Source of the DNA: Acanthaster planci
Taxonomy: Eukaryota > Echinodermata > Asteroidea > Valvatida > Acanthasteridae
Reading direction: 5' to 3'
Length of the DNA: 64,000 bases
Assembly (NCBI RefSeq): GCF_001949145.1
Contig: NW_019091500.1
Coordinates: 283,389 to 347,388 of the forward strand
The notes beneath the pieces are model-generated. The model ran no database searches and was not told where the DNA came from. It worked only from the letters and a program-made list of their open reading frames with translations. Positions 23,517 through 54,629 of the stretch are shown here, piece after piece. The position numbers were made by a program, and so were the translations under genes. The first letter of the stretch is position 1, and each line of letters starts with the position of its first letter.

Positions 23517-26500
23517 AAGTGATGGAGGATATGGGCAAAATATACTTTCATTCTCAGTTAACCACGTCATACCTCCTCAGAAATCGCTTCATCCCACAAC
23601 TCGGTTTCAACTTTTCCAAAACAAAGGGATTGTCCTCACAATGTGGTGAAGGCCTGTAGACTGAAGGATTCAGAAAGCTCCCTGGAAAAATGCTTTAGAA
23701 ATAAGAGTGAAATAGTTTAATAGGACTAGGGCCTATATGCAGAGTGTTTAATATGTGATTTTGAAAGCCTTGGAAAAGCATCAAAATATTTGCCCTGACC
23801 CCAAGACTCAAGGTAAAGTCATTAGATATGACACACACTGAGCAGAATCCCTGCTACTCTGGTCATTTTTCATAAACCCAGTCTGATTTAAGCATCACCT
23901 GAGATCAAGTGCCCTCTTCAGCCACGGTCAATTTACATTCTGTGGTTGGAAGTAGGGCCTTGTTGATGAGTGTCGTCTGTACCACCTGGCACAGCACCGT
24001 GCTCTCTGTGGATCCACTTCATACTGTACATGTACTAAAAATACATTTAGCTGAAAGGTTACACTGACAGAAAAGCTGGACTTGTATTTTACCGTGAGTA
24101 GTGCCAGTTAAACTACAGTTGTGCTACCGGTACATGATTACCATTCAGAAATTTGTGCCAGTTCTGCTTCTCTGCTTAATACATGTACAACTTTGCCCTT
24201 TGGTTGTGCTTACAAAGGGTACGATCTGATCTGATAAAGTTGGAATTTCTTGGTTTTAGCAGAAAGTTGTTTGCCATTTACTGTAACAATGAGAAAATAG
24301 ATCTGGTTGTGGAAAAGAATTTTTTTGACGTGCAGGTACAGTACTGGCAAACACTTAACTTTTATAAGATGTGTACATGCATGCATCCTTCACGGCTATG
24401 GTAAGAGTACAGCTGTGCACATGTATGCCTCAGGACGAACAAAAACTTGTTGAAGATTTATCCACGCAATAATGTGTTCGTGTCTGATGCTTTGAATTTT
24501 TTCCAGTGTCTGTGCCCCTCCTCCATTGCGTCTGACAGATCATTTTTAATATTTGCCCCCTCTAGTCGTCTTTTCAATGCTGACAGGGTTTGAGTAAACA
24601 CAACTTCGGCAGTACCTGCACCAACGGTACACAATCCTATTTTTTGGCAAACACCGAGACTAACAAATTTGCTCAGTCTGCGAGAGTCCTATTCTAATAA
24701 TGCATACATGAACATGTAGGTATGCACGCCTTTGCTCTAAAAGTGGAAATGTCTGCACCTGTACCAGTGAAGCCGACAGACAGCTGTATATACTGTACAT
24801 GTAAGCAGAGTAGAGATTGGTATTCATGCAAGTAACACCCGTGACTCAGAGCATCGCTGCTTTTAAAGGTGTTTTTGAAGGTGTCGAAAATTCAAACTGA
24901 GGTGTTTGTCACTGTCCGGTGGCCGTGAATGAGTGGTTCTGTTTCTGAGGAAAAGAAACACTTGCAGAGTTTTTCTACTGTTAGCATTGGGCTGCATTCA
25001 TGGCTTCAGGTTTAATTTTTGCACTGTAAAGAGATGAAAGCTGCCGACAGTGTATGTAATATGCAAGATCTGTAAACGCTGCACAGCTGTCCATCACAGT
25101 ATTTGTTGGGATAATGCACTAGTATGGATGGATACTTGTATTGTCAAGTTTGGGAATCTGTCTAATTATTGTGAAGAGTAATAAGGTACAAAAGAGTGGC
25201 ATACTCATTTTGATGAAGCAGGCTTAGCATTTCTAGGAGAGGGCACTTTTCCCTGTGCTCAGGGGAGGTCACTTTGAATCAATTAAAATCAATGCATAGC
25301 ACCCAGAAGATTGCCGAATTGATTGGTTTATTCATATTTTTCAGACACTGCTGTGTTTGACTTAAATTTATATTGGGCACTGTCGTTGCACTATATACAC
25401 ATGTACTGGTGCATACATGAACATGTGCATGTGGATGTGCAGATTTCATCATTGAGATGTAAAGTGCATGTAGGAGTTGCAGATATCACACAATGGAGAC
25501 AATTTAAAAAGTGTAATTTTTTTTAAAACAATGTACAAATCAAAACATTGCCTTTTTAGTTATCAAACTGGATGGATATCACAGCGCCCATGTACATGTA
25601 TGTACATGTATTGATGGGTATTTCATGCAGTATCCTTGAAACCTGTTTACCTGAACATGCAGGTCCTTGCATTTTAGGTCTGAGTAAAATACAGTACATG
25701 TGTAATGCCCGTTTCCATGGTGATGTGTGATGATACCAACAGATTTGCAGTAGTTGATCACATCAGGCTGCTTGTGTGGGAGTGTTCAGGCACAGTTTCA
25801 TCAGTGTACCTGTGTCGCTGCGTGATGTCATGTTTTATTCCCACCAAGTCTGTGTGACGAGCAGCTGCTTGCAATTTGTTCGACTTGAGAAGCGCTCGCA
25901 ACGCCGCCGCTGAATTTCAGTCCTCATTTGTTAGCCTTCTGCCCTTAAAATAAAATAAGCACTTTAATCTGGTTGGCGTGGCCATGAAAATTGACACAGT
26001 GTAATTGGATTTGTCATGAGGGCTTACAACTGGAAGCACAAAGTATTAGTGCAAAGCCTTATGACGCATTCAGTTTGGTTACAGTGAAGACATTATTTGA
26101 TACTTTTACTCACAAAGCTGTTTGCCTTCTCAGAAAATCCCACTTCAGCTTTACTGTTTAATCTATCATTTGTACATGTAGTCCATGCGTACTACTGGTA
26201 GAACGTGTAATAAGCATTCATTGTTGGCAGAATTTGTAAGAGTCAGTATCAGCAACTGACAGAAATGTCAAGCATTTAGTTGGATTTGTTGGATTCGTGG
26301 GCTATTTTCAGACATTTTCCATGAGTACCGTACTTCAGGGAATTGTATGTACCAGGTACAAGAAGTACGTATGGTACCTTACAGTTCATGTATGTGGGTC
26401 TGGTACATGTATGCAGGGTTTTGCACTATTCTAAATGTAAGTTGTAGAATTGTTAAAATCTGTGGCTTTATTGTGAGTACATACATGTATATCACGTAAA

Positions 26501-28304
26501 GCTGTGTGCATATTGATAGCAAACAATCAGGAGTGAATATAAATATTCCTGACTTTATTTGTGAAGTGTCGTATAGCATCTCATAGGTGATTATTGCAAT
26601 GGAAAATAACACTCTCCTTAGGGTTTGGGACATAAGTGTGAAAAAAACTCATGGAGTGAAAACAGTGGGTTATGTACCTGTTTGTGAAATGGTTGTCTGA
26701 GGTTGCACTGACCAAAGAATTAATTTCAAATAAGACTACAATGTGTGACATTAACATACATGTACAGAGTGGCAGATCCTTTCCTTTACATGTACAGTCC
26801 AAGATGGGGTTTGTTTTGAAAGAAGATGTTTTGGATTTGATGTGGCATTGGTACATGTATGCTCTATTCTGTTCGTGTCCATTAGCTTTTTCAGAAGTGG
26901 TTCATTAGATTGCAATTTTAGAATCTTCCAAAGTGAAATCTGTTCAGTTTCAGTAACAAAGAATATGAAGATATGAACATGAGCTGGTATGCTACACACT
27001 ACAGGCAATCACTGGTGTAATTTCCATAGAATTCAGGCGCAATACTTCTCATTGGGGAATAGCGTAATGCATACGAAATATGTGGCCGGCTCTGCAAAAA
27101 AAGTATTATGTCAGACTTTTTGGAATTTGAGTATGTATGTATACATTAATCAAATTGCTCACATCCTAAGCTTCCATTTGATATACACGTGTAATTCATC
27201 CCAGTGGCATTTTGCATTTTGGAGTTACATGTGTTTGCCATTTGGATATTCATACATGTATACCAGGCAGTTTAATTTTATCACATGCCCTTTAAACATA
27301 ACGAACAGAAACATTAAACTTAAATTAGACACTCTCTTAATTTTCCTTAGCAACAGAGGCTTTCTGGTCAAGCAGTTGGCCTCAAAATATTTCCAAATAT
27401 TTTAATCCCCGGCACATGGAATGGGTCATTACACATTTTTGCATTGGGCAACTTAATACACCTTTTTGCTTAGCGGGTCACATGTGTGTATTTCATGCAG
27501 TTCTGCCGGCTATCAGAGCCGATGCCTGTCAGTCTGCTGTAAAGAGATTACGGTATATTCTGAAATGGAAAGAATATCCATTGGGAAATCACAGGAAATT
27601 TGGTGCAATCGTCAGATGAAGCTAGGATGTTAGTGTACCCTTATGAATATAAAATAGCTGTGACTCGTGAGAGTGACTTGGAGGGTTACAATTCTAACCT
27701 ACAGAGGCATTGTCTAGCTGTTAGATAAACGGATAGTGTGAGAGATGTTTTGATTTGTGGGCACTTGAACAGCAATTAGGGTTAAATTGTAATTGATTTA
27801 TGCCCATGTAGGTTCCATCAATTGCCTGTGATAAGTTTGTGGTGATACGGTAGTCATGTATTTGTACACTACATACGCGCACAGTGTCCCTAACGCATAG
27901 TACCAATGAACTCTCAATAGAGGAATTTACAGCATTACAGGTGTCTGTATGTTTTTCTTATTAAAATTTTCCAGGGACGTGACACAAGAGAAGGTGTTTT
28001 CTTTTCTTGAATGAAGAAAATTTTCTTGTGCAGTTATGAAAAATTTTGCTGGTTGCACTAGATACATAAACATTTATCAAAATTTCCTGCCACCTGAATT
28101 TGATCCTAATTTGGCAAAAGTATTAGAAAACTTCCCTATAACAAGGTGCACGAGGGCCTACATGTACATGTGCACGTACATGTCAGATCTGCTGGGGAAG
28201 GGGAAGGGTGAAGATTTGAACCTTTCTCTTGGTTGGGCTGCAAGTAGGAAAAAGGAAAGACAGAGACAAACACCTTTGTAGACTAATCCGATTAGGCGCC
28301 CTAA

Positions 28305-28438
28305 CTGCGGTGGCACCGCACTCACACACACATTCTTCAGCTTGACGCGCACGTGCATTTGGCAAATCACGACACCCTGTTGGTCGAAGAGGCATGTAAT
28401 GCGCATACCACCTGTCCACGAGCATTGTGCCACCGCAG
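28305..28438. mobile_element. PIF/Harbinger-like miniature element
   Basis: CTGCGGTGGCAC at the left and GTGCCACCGCAG at the right are perfect inverted repeats. Both are bordered by TAA, the 3-bp TWA duplication typical of PIF/Harbinger insertions. The interior is about 110 bp, non-coding and GC-richer than its flanks. Confidence 0.65.
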
Positions 28439-31400
28439 TAATGGCTTCTAATTCTGGTGGTCAAATTACACTGTTCCCTCTCTTGATACATAGAATACAT
28501 GTACATGTACTACGTACAGTACATGCATACACCATACACGCTGTACCATACTCCGTACATGCGTATGTACTTTCGGTTTTATGTACTAATTATACCCCAA
28601 AGATGGAGCTGTCATCAGCTTTAAACTTATTTTTGTGCGGCTGGCAACCTTTCAGGTGTTACAAAATCACGTCATCATGCCGCATGTTTTTGCGTAGATA
28701 TACACCTAATGAGAGAAACTACTGTATACTATTGACTGAAGTGCTTCCAAAACAGTTCTCTGGTATATGTGTAAGTACCGGGGGTTGTACAGTATCTAGA
28801 AACCAGACGTTTTGCATGTTTGACAAAACAAGCCAAGACAAGGTAAAACAATGTACAAATTAAATGGATTATACAAGATGGCCACCATAAATTTATAAAT
28901 ACACACTGTACAAGTACAGTTGTATACACCAGCACATGTACCTGTGGATGATATGAGTTTAAGCTTCCAACACAAACATTGTGTACATATACATATAGGC
29001 CTATGCAAAACCTACATGTACATGTAGTACATGTACATACTAAATGTATTGTACATACACTGAAGTGAATATATTTTATTTGTACAAGTAAATTAAATTT
29101 ACTGGGAAACATCACTTGTCTGTTACATCTTAGATATGCTTTTCTTGCCTTCATTCAGGAACCACTCAAAAAGAGCCAAGAAATAACATCATGCCCTCTA
29201 CTTCGTTTCTTCTGTTTCATGAATTTTTGTGTTCACCAAATACCAAGTGTTGACCTTTAAGTCTGTATAAGACACTTCACTTATGATGATATTTTACGGC
29301 TATCTGTCCATGAGACCTAAGGAAAGGGGAAAGCCATGTCCGTGCTTGGACTCACTAAGAGCAGGCAATTAACACGCAGTCACTGTGAAACTGGCGTGCC
29401 GGAGGGAATACTGTTGACGCCTGCGATGGGTTAGACTTGATGCTGGGTCAGTGATTGGAACAGTTTTCATGAGGAAGCTGTCATGAATGGGCATCCTCTT
29501 GCTTTAAACAGCAAGGGATATTTTCTGTCCTCTGCTTTGGACAGCCCTGACTTGAGTCTGCTGGCTGCATGCTTTGAGTGAGAATTAAAAGATGGAATGT
29601 ATAAAAAAACAACAACTTCCCACATGATGTCCAGAAACAGTCACAATCATCTCAGAATGATGCAGTTGGATTTGTGGAGGTCTGATAGCCTTCAGGATTT
29701 ATAAAGATACATGACCAGAGAAGGCTTTATTTCCACACACTAATTGTATGTACATTTTACTGCAGATCAGTTACGTATGGTGGGGAGGTATTGACATTTT
29801 AATGCTCCTACAGATGATGTTATGTGCATGTATACATTGTAAGATTCCACCGCACCTTAAAGTTAACATCTTGAGAAGAGAGCACTTCATTGTTTCCTCT
29901 TAATTTCCATATTGGGGCATACAGGGAATACAAGTACATGTACTCATCGTACAAATTTCCAAATAAACAACCCTTACACTCTTAGCACGGTTCCGGTACA
30001 TTCATAGATGTACCGGTGCAGGTACATGTATGTGTATACATACATGCACATGTATAGTTACTCATACAAGAATCCTATAGGCCTAATCAAGTACTGTACT
30101 TGTAGCTTGCAAGTCCAGCCTCTCTTTCAACATACCGCGGTACCTGTACGTACATGTATTTGTACAGTATGTGCGGTAGGCCTACATTACATACTGTACA
30201 TTATACACCGTACATACGTACATGTACATGCAGTGGTACATGTTCGGAGGAACATTGATAGACTTGTACCAAGTTTAGGTGAGTTGGAGACGTAGAAACA
30301 TGAGTGTTTTGTGCCTAATGGGGTTGTCAGACGTAAGAGCACCTACAAGGACCTTCTCAGTTTCATGCAACAGGGCAGGGAGGTACTCAGTTGGTAAGAT
30401 GGGTAAATGTACCTGGTTCTTCTGCTGAGGGAAAGTGGTCTTAGAGGAGCACTTACTCAGACGGCAGTTAAAAAAAAGTCCTCTGAGGCATCTTTCACTA
30501 GTCTTAGGATTCGTCATGCATACAGTGTACATGTATCAATTTTATTTGTATTCAATCTTTTCAATTACTGATGATGTTGTAACATAAATGAAAGTACCGG
30601 TACTGTCAAATTTCAGCTCTCTTGATGACAGCTACTGTATTTACTAGTACATGTATGTGACATTGCTGTTTCGTTTAGACAGGTGCACAGATACGTTACA
30701 TGTACACATGTAAAAAACTGTTGTCAAAACTGTGCACAGAAATGACTCTACATGTACAATGGCACTGTGTGTAAATCTTCCATTGTATGATACATTCAAA
30801 GATGACGCCACTTTGTACCAGTATACATGCGTGGACCAGACTTGGAGAAAACAAAAAGCCGTCAGTAAGCATCAGAATTTCCCATATATCAAATTATTCA
30901 CAGCTTTTTGCTGACAGGTGCTGCCAGAGAAGAAAGGACATTTCAAAGAGGAAAAGAATTCTCAAGGGTAAATGTCATTGTCAGCGTTGTTCTGTCACCG
31001 ACACACTGTAGTCATGAAACATCTTGATGTGATTCTGAGGAATAGCTTTCAATTAATGAACACCTGAGTCTGATTGGTTGTCTGAAGAGAAGGATATATT
31101 ACTTTTTTTTCACCTGTACATGTACATTTACACGTACACTTAACATGTAGGCTGAATAGTTTGTGTATCTGATAAAGAGAAAAGTGGCGGAATAACATGT
31201 TATGGACTTCTAATTCGATAGACCTTAGTTTCTTCATGAGTAAAGCGAATTGGCAACATCCATTTTGTTTGCAAGTAGTTTATGGCAATTCAAACTTTTA
31301 TGCATTTTAATGTTCGAAAGGATTGAATTATAGTTTGATAAGATTGAAGCAATGAAAGCTAACACATGAAACACATACATGCACCTGTACAGCAACATTA

Positions 31401-32042
31401 AAAAATAACATTACAAAGCTTAATTGGTTGGGATAATGTGAGGCGTACATGTATGTGGTATTGCAGTGTTATTACAGATATAACAAGTCGCTTTTTTTCA
31501 TACATGACACCAGATATTAACAGTCTTTTACCCTACACATGTACGTGTAGCTTTGCGAGAAAACATTTTTGCTCCCAAGTTTTATATCCTGACTTTGCCC
31601 TTTTGTAGCACTTTGAGATGAAACAGCAGTTGTTACATGAACTTTGTGTACAGCTTTGAAAAATCTACTATTTATAACTCTGAGGGAATTTCAAACAGGC
31701 AAATCTTGATAAGTGCAACGTTCCCAAATTATCCTTTGAACGTTTTTGAAGTGGGACCTGTTCACCACTGTTATCAATGACAATGCGAAATCTGCAACAT
31801 TTTTTTGTTTTAATTGTTAACTTTTGGCTTATCATATGACCTTTGACCCATTCTGTAGCCATGACATCTGCCAAGTACCGATAACAGCAACAGCACTTCA
31901 CTCCCTCCGTCCAAGGTCCTAAAATCTGCACTTGATAGTGTGTGAGCTACCACAGGACTGCTTAGTCGCATCACCAAAAAGATTCAGTTAGACGTGAAAC
32001 AACATCAGCTGGGTCCACGCGGGACTGGACGAGAAAGACAAA

Positions 32043-47937
<15,895 letters not shown>

Positions 47938-48990
47938 AACAACTCAGTATTTTGCTCCATCAAACAAGTGTCTGCGCCCAGCTTAGGTAACGTATTTGGT
48001 ATGCTAAAACAGAAGCATCCTATCGGGAGTGATTTGATAAGATCGTAATCTATTGATTTACTGTCAGTTGAAATGTTAACTGTCAATGCGTTCGTGCTTC
48101 CAGCAATCCCAGAATGCATTGCTTGCCAAATATTGAAATCCATTGTGCATTTCAATCAAAGCCTCCAATAGAAATTTTCGGAGATGTACCGGTAAGTTTT
48201 GTAGTAAGTAGAATTTTGATTTAAACGGAGGCGTAGGATGAAGATCCTATACTGTGTGTTGTCACAGACTCTTGGGAGGAAAAGAAATAACTGGAGCAGA
48301 GGAATGGATGGCCGGTATGTTTCACTGAGTGATGAGTTGCTGGTAATATAACCAGACTCCCAAAATGCTGTTTGAGATATCTCATATCTCAAGAAAAATA
48401 TTTTAGCCAGTGTGTTCAATAATGTGTGCTCGTTTATTTTCCATTCATCTGTATTCTAATGTCAGGTGTCAATTGTACACAAATGTCAGTGCTATGAATT
48501 AAATGCATTGTCAAATTTGTATGTGACAAGATTTTTTTTTCAATTCTTGCAGAGTGGATAATATTTATTTTTTTGTTTCATTCTTGTTTCTGTTACATGC
48601 AGAAATATTATAAGTTTGTAAAAATGAAAACTAGAAGAGATTTAAATTGTATTTAACTCGTTTGAAATTTGATAGGATATGGGATATTGGAATTTCGAAC
48701 CAATTACATGTACATGTATTCCAGTTGATTGATAACATCTTATGTTTCAATGCTGCCAGTTTCAATGATTTTTGGATTTTTTACATCTTTAAAAAATCAA
48801 CCAGAAAATAACTAAGGAAAAAAATCTGTATACAGTTGCTTAAAGAGGTATATTCAGTGAAATGTTAATTAGTGAAGAATACCTCAGAGTCTGCATTCCA
48901 CACTCTACGTACTTTTACTGAGTTTTGCCAAATCACTGAGTGATTTTTCAACTCGTCGTTATATTAGTTGCTAATAAAGGAAGCTCAAAG
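47938..48990 (+). other. Probable 3' UTR of SGK3-type gene
   Basis: AT-rich sequence without coding potential follows the stop codon. The first canonical AATAAA in it is at 48973-48978. Further AATAAA words at 50406-50411 and 50631-50636 could extend the transcript to about 50.65 kb. Confidence 0.5.
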
Positions 48991-50649
48991 AAACTGCACA
49001 ATTGTTCTTAGGTATAGAAAATGAAATTGGTATTCTTTCATTTGTACCAGTGTTACAGAATTATAAGTTCTTTCTTTTTGAGATTTGATTTGCTGATAGA
49101 TATTAAGTCTGTTAAAATTCTGATAAGAAAGTTCCAACTTTTTTGTTGAAGCACGGTTTAGTTATATATCGCTTTGTTAATCTTTTGGATCCATTTCTTT
49201 TCAATAATTTGCAAGAAACTTTGCACCTTTATACTGTAGCTCTGCCTTTTGTTTGGCTCTTTGGTGTCACACCAAGTACTCTTTCCGGAACAAATGATAT
49301 CCATAGTTCAAGATGAGGCCTTAGGCATTTAGTTATTAGAGTTTTTGTTAATGTTTTCTTTGGTTTAAGTTCCATGAAAAGTCACATTCCTATCTTGAGT
49401 ATTCATGTGGAAGGATAGGTTTCAGATAATGGCCAGTGAATATTCATAATTTCTTGTTTAGATTTGAAGTCAATTTTAAAGAAAACCATCTTGAATTTGT
49501 TTTGTTTAAGACTCTGAAAGTTTAGAAGATTTTATGCACTGTTCCAACACTAATGATCTCCTTTTTCACAAATGGGATAATCATGTAACAAATCTTTAAA
49601 CTTATGATGCCCTGCTTATAAAAGTGTTGCATTCCATTGTATATGAATAGTGTAAAACTTTACCCCTTCAATCCTAAAGCTAAAATGTTCAAGGACCAAA
49701 TTAATGTGAGGAATTGGACTTGTAGCATTCCACATATGGCAGCTTGTATGTGACAAGAAGCTTGTGTTCTGCATTGATTTTGCAGGATGACATATCACCC
49801 ATTCTTTTCAAAATGCACAATTCTCTGGAAATCTGTTGACTACTAGTACCTTAAACAGTTAAACTCATCAATATTCAGTTTAGCAGAAAGTCTAAGTATT
49901 CTTTGAAATGTAATCCTTTATGTTGTTTAGGTGGAAGTTCTAGACCGGCTAGATAAGTTAAACATGCATATCAATACTTGGAAAAATGACAAGATGTTAA
50001 GTCAAACATGTGCCAAACAAATTTTACACACCTTTTTGAGATTCAAATTAGATAACTATCAATTTATAATGTGGCACTAAAAAACCTGACTAATTAGTTT
50101 GACAGTGAAAAATTTAGCCTTGCAAATACAGGTGTCAGCTTAATGTATGCAATGTACATGTGTTGCTTTTCATTGATGTTCAGCTACACATATGAGGCAA
50201 CTTGATAAAAGTGTGTACAAAACATCTTTAAATTTTTTTTGTGATTGACCCGTAAAGTGGACATACTTTACTCTCATATTAAGTTGTAGTTGTATATGTA
50301 CAGTTGATTCTTTAATTGTTTGCATTTATGCATTACTTTGAAGTAACAGAAACCAAAGACATTCCATTATGTACCGGTAGACTTTCATTTTATATTCACT
50401 TGCAAAATAAAATTTAGGACGTATGAACTACGCCTAATGTACTTGAATTGGGCTAAAATACCATCGGGTGGAAATTCAAACAGAAGTCTTTTATGATACA
50501 CAAAAATTCTCTTTTGTCCTATAAATTTTACTTTTAATTTCATATCGTCATAACATTGTGTTTCCAATCTCTGCGATGTAGATACATGTATGTTGTGCTC
50601 TGGTGAGATCATACATGTACTTCTCTCTAGAATAAAACTGGTTAAAGAC

Positions 50650-53600
50650 TTCCTAAAGAGAATCAGCAGAAAGATAAAGTGAGTAAAAAAACGAGGATGT
50701 TTACGTCGTGTGCCATCTTAGCTGTATCATGTGGCTTTTCGATGCATGTTGCACGTTTGATTTGTAGTAGCCTGTACATGGTAAGCATGGTGTCTTTGGC
50801 AAATGTGGCGGTGTACTTGTTTTCCTCAGAAATCGTTAAAAACATTAATAATTTTAGTTTCTGAGAATATGTGAGAAATGTAAAGCTGTTTGCTTTTTGG
50901 AAAAGATATAAACTTCAGTGAATGATAGGTCTATGTACAGGTTTCACGCCGTAACTGGGACGTGAAACGTACATGCAATGTTTAGCACGTTAAGGCCTGT
51001 AGTGTAGGCCTGTCAAATAACATTAAAAAATCCTCACCATCGTGTATGAAAAACTTATACTTACAGCAGTTGTGAAAATGGTAGAACAGACACAGGAGTG
51101 TAGAAATGCCAGAAAGCGTTTTATCTGTCGTTCTAAGCCAACGGCGAAAGAGGAAAATTTGGAAAATTCCGACCAAAGAACTGTCATAAATTCCTTCAGT
51201 GATAACGCAGTACCATCTTAGCTGTATGTACCTATTATTACATTGCCGTGGCTGTAAGGAGCCAGCGTAGTTTCAAGGTGTTTAACGTTCGTAGTGTGTA
51301 CGGGTACCAGTTAAAAGTTTTGTCTCGCTGGTGCCCATATTACCGATACGTACAATGTGATGCACATGCTTACCTGGTTCGAGTGGAAGTTTTTTAAGCA
51401 ACTAGACTGGCTGTCACGTCATTGAGGTGTGTTGCACATTTTCACATGTTTACATTGTCATATGGCATAGCCTTGCTTAATTGTTACACACAGGCTTTCA
51501 TTATTTTTCTAAATTACTTCGGGAAAGTTTTAAAAACTGTTGAATAAAAGAGTTAACATGCAAGAAATGCCAGCTTTAAAACGTTATAGTAACGTGTGAA
51601 ATACAGTGAAGATTATAGAACTGTTGGTTTGATAATAGATAATGAAATAGGTCGACGACAGTATATTATTTAATTGTAATCGAAAGGAGATAGATATATA
51701 TCGAAATCATTGTACATAATGTAATATACGTGAAATAATACCTCTCAGATATATTGTACGAAGCGTTTCGAAACCACATAAGGAGAACTGGAATAAATTG
51801 AAGATATAAAATATGCTTTCAAACGTGACATCTAGTTATTGTTTGATTAATGTTCTCATCATGTTGACTCTCACGGCACCGATATCCCGTCTAAAACTTC
51901 AGATGCTGTGTAAGTTCATGATGGATGATAGCACATGAGGGGTCAAAGTTTAAACTTTTCTTCCCCGCCCACATGCAAACCCAAATAGTTTAATAGTAGA
52001 CTGTCATGATTTGTTGTAGCATATATACGTAAATTAATCAGTTACGACGAGTCGCCATATTTTATCTCAACTTCGCGGCCGGCAATGCCAAAACATTTTT
52101 TTTTTAAATTTTGACCTCTCAGTGTGTGGTTGCATTATGTCACTAAGATATTAAAGGAACAAAACTGGAAATCAGAAATTAGTGCGCATGCTCCGTTGTC
52201 AATTGCAGCGTGGAGAAATATTAATGTTGACGACCTAATACTGGGGTCGTTCCGAAACGCGTGTTCTGGCCACGGCGTCGATCATCATTAACGTCCCACG
52301 CTATCCACCAGTGAGCACTTATAGCCATTTCCAATAGTGCCCATTAGGACACGGCTGAGCTTTGCCTTTCCCGCTTTCAGTAACTTGGTGATGTTTGACT
52401 AACGGATAAATAAGTTGTCAAAAAGCCATTAAGGTTCTGAGAAAGAAGCCATCTTTCATAAAGAGCAAAGATGCATTTACCGGAAATCGCTTTCACTGCG
52501 TCACTGTCAGGCTGTTTGATTTCTTATTGGGTAGTGTATGTTGTAGCCAGCTTCATCATTGTGCGTGTTGGTAATCTGTTGCCAGGCTTACCCGATACTT
52601 TTATAAGCTCTGTAAACCTCAAATATACTTATGAAATGTTGCCTTGTCCTGGTTTTTTTTAATAATTAAGCCTCGTTGTGATTATATTTGCTTTGGAAGG
52701 ATGGAAGATAAGTGACCGTTTGGAATAATAAATCAACATAGGAAATATCCAGGTCTAATTTTGCCCTGCCAAATGCAAGTACTGTGATTGACGGTTTTCA
52801 TCCACTTTCGGAACAGCGGTGTATTTGACAGTAAATGGTTTGCGGACAGGGGTTATTCATCATTGATAGCAGTAATTTATCTGTACCCGCTCTTTCAAGG
52901 CTAACTCCCTGACATCAAAAGTTGGAAGTGATATAATGGTCAAATAATACCCTCATGCGGAATAATAATAATTTCAACATTTAAAAAGCGCAAATTCCAA
53001 ATAGAATTTGTTCAAATGCATTGAACAGTAAAATGGCCTAAATATATACTCAGAAAAACCACACTAAAATATTATATCCATGACGGACCATAGTACATCT
53101 ACAAATTATAATACAAACAGAAGCACTAATAATGAAATAATTATAAATGTGAACATCTATGCAAATTAATTTTGTAAAAACACCCGACGAAGCTTAATAA
53201 AATGTTGCAAAATTAAACCACAAAGTACCACAAAAAATAACATCCAGATCAATACAAGGCCGATCGCATGCTGTTTATTTTTATTTACCGTAATTAACGT
53301 TTTCTTGTGCTGTATTGTTTTTATTTGTGGCAGATTTCAATACATGTACATCTGTATTCATTTGCAGCTAATAGTTTCAATGGTTTGAGGTATAAAGGGC
53401 TAAAGTTGGAACTTTTTCCAAAACTAAATTTGAAAATTGTTCCTCTGTATTCTTTTATTTGTTGTTTGTTTTTTTCCACAAGCACCAACAATCACCAGAC
53501 TATCACTGCTTAAAGTTAATCGCGTAAGGCAGTGTTAATGGGTGGACAGGAATTCAGTGTACATTTTGTCTGTGATATTACATAAAGTGCATTACAATAA

Positions 53601-54629
53601 TTATCCCCATCAGGCAAGTTCATCACAGGGTGCTCTCAGCACGTTGCACTGGGTACTCTCAGCGCGTGGCACTGACGTTGACGATCCCGATCACCCATTG
53701 GTCCACATGAAGGCTATATCCTCCAAGAGTCATGTATATAGAACTATATACCACTCCACCTATCTCCTCTCCGAAATGAGGGCAGACGATCTCTCAAGAT
53801 TAGGAAGCCTTTGTGCGTGACTGTTTGCCGCTGACGCTGAATTTTTTCTGTCGATACAATCAATGTCGCCAAATTTATTTTTTGATGTTTAATGAAGAGA
53901 GGGTAGACTGTCATTCGTTAACTTGACAACGTGAAGCCAAAGTAATCATATAAATCCCAGAATACTGGTAGCGGTGCCTTTTCATGAACAAACCAACACT
54001 CCAGACGAGCTCGGGGATTGTCTCTGGCTTATTGTATGTAACTCGTAGCGGACAGAGCCGAAGGCGAAATGATGTCTTTTGCGTCAGTGTAACAGTACAC
54101 GCTTAGACGAAAAGGTACATCTGAGACGTCACTTTCGTAACCAGAACAATTTCCTATCTCTTACCTAAGAATAGACGGGAAAATTTGAGTTCATAAATGC
54201 CTCGTTTTCTTCTTCGAATTGGTTGAAGCCTGACCATTTCCTCTCTACTTTGGCACTACTTCAGTTCGGTGTGTTTTGTAAAAATAAGAATTGTAAAGTT
54301 GTGGCTACTCATTCAACAGGAAAAATCACAACAGATGGCTATTTTTTTGTGATATTGGAGCGACTAGTAAGAGCCGACGAGTCGAGGGACAACATTTTCA
54401 TTGACAGTAGTATAATTCGTCAGGCAGACTGCTCCTGTGAAACGTTTTGCACGACACTGTGAAGTTCCACTAGTACTGGGGATGCACACTTGCCGCAGCA
54501 CTTCAAGATATATGCGATGTCGATAATTCTTGTGCAGGATAACCCACTTATACAGTTACTTATCTGTGAGGATATCAAGATTTTTCACATCAAGGCGGAA
54601 ACATTGAATGACTAATTACTCCGATTTAG
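50650..54629. other. Intergenic region before the GPCR gene
   Basis: AT-rich sequence with short unrecognised open frames only. TACATGTA words are much rarer here than between about 11.8 and 42 kb. I see no convincing gene, RNA or mobile element. Confidence 0.5.

Larger units (their letters stand above)
9600..32042. other. Intergenic region between divergent IFT52 and SGK3-type genes
   Basis: About 22.4 kb separate the IFT52 5' end from the SGK3 start codon. I found no recognisable coding exon on either strand; open frames are short and resemble no protein I know. The stretch holds small inverted-repeat elements, a SINE, diverged dispersed repeats and very many TACATGTA/GTACATGTAC motifs. 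Untranslated 5' exons of the kinase gene could lie here and cannot be recognised from sequence alone. Confidence 0.7.

Noticed and set aside
28342-28863. 173-codon plus-strand frame
   Set aside because: It begins inside the TAA-bordered miniature element and runs through TACATGTA repeats; no protein similarity recognised.
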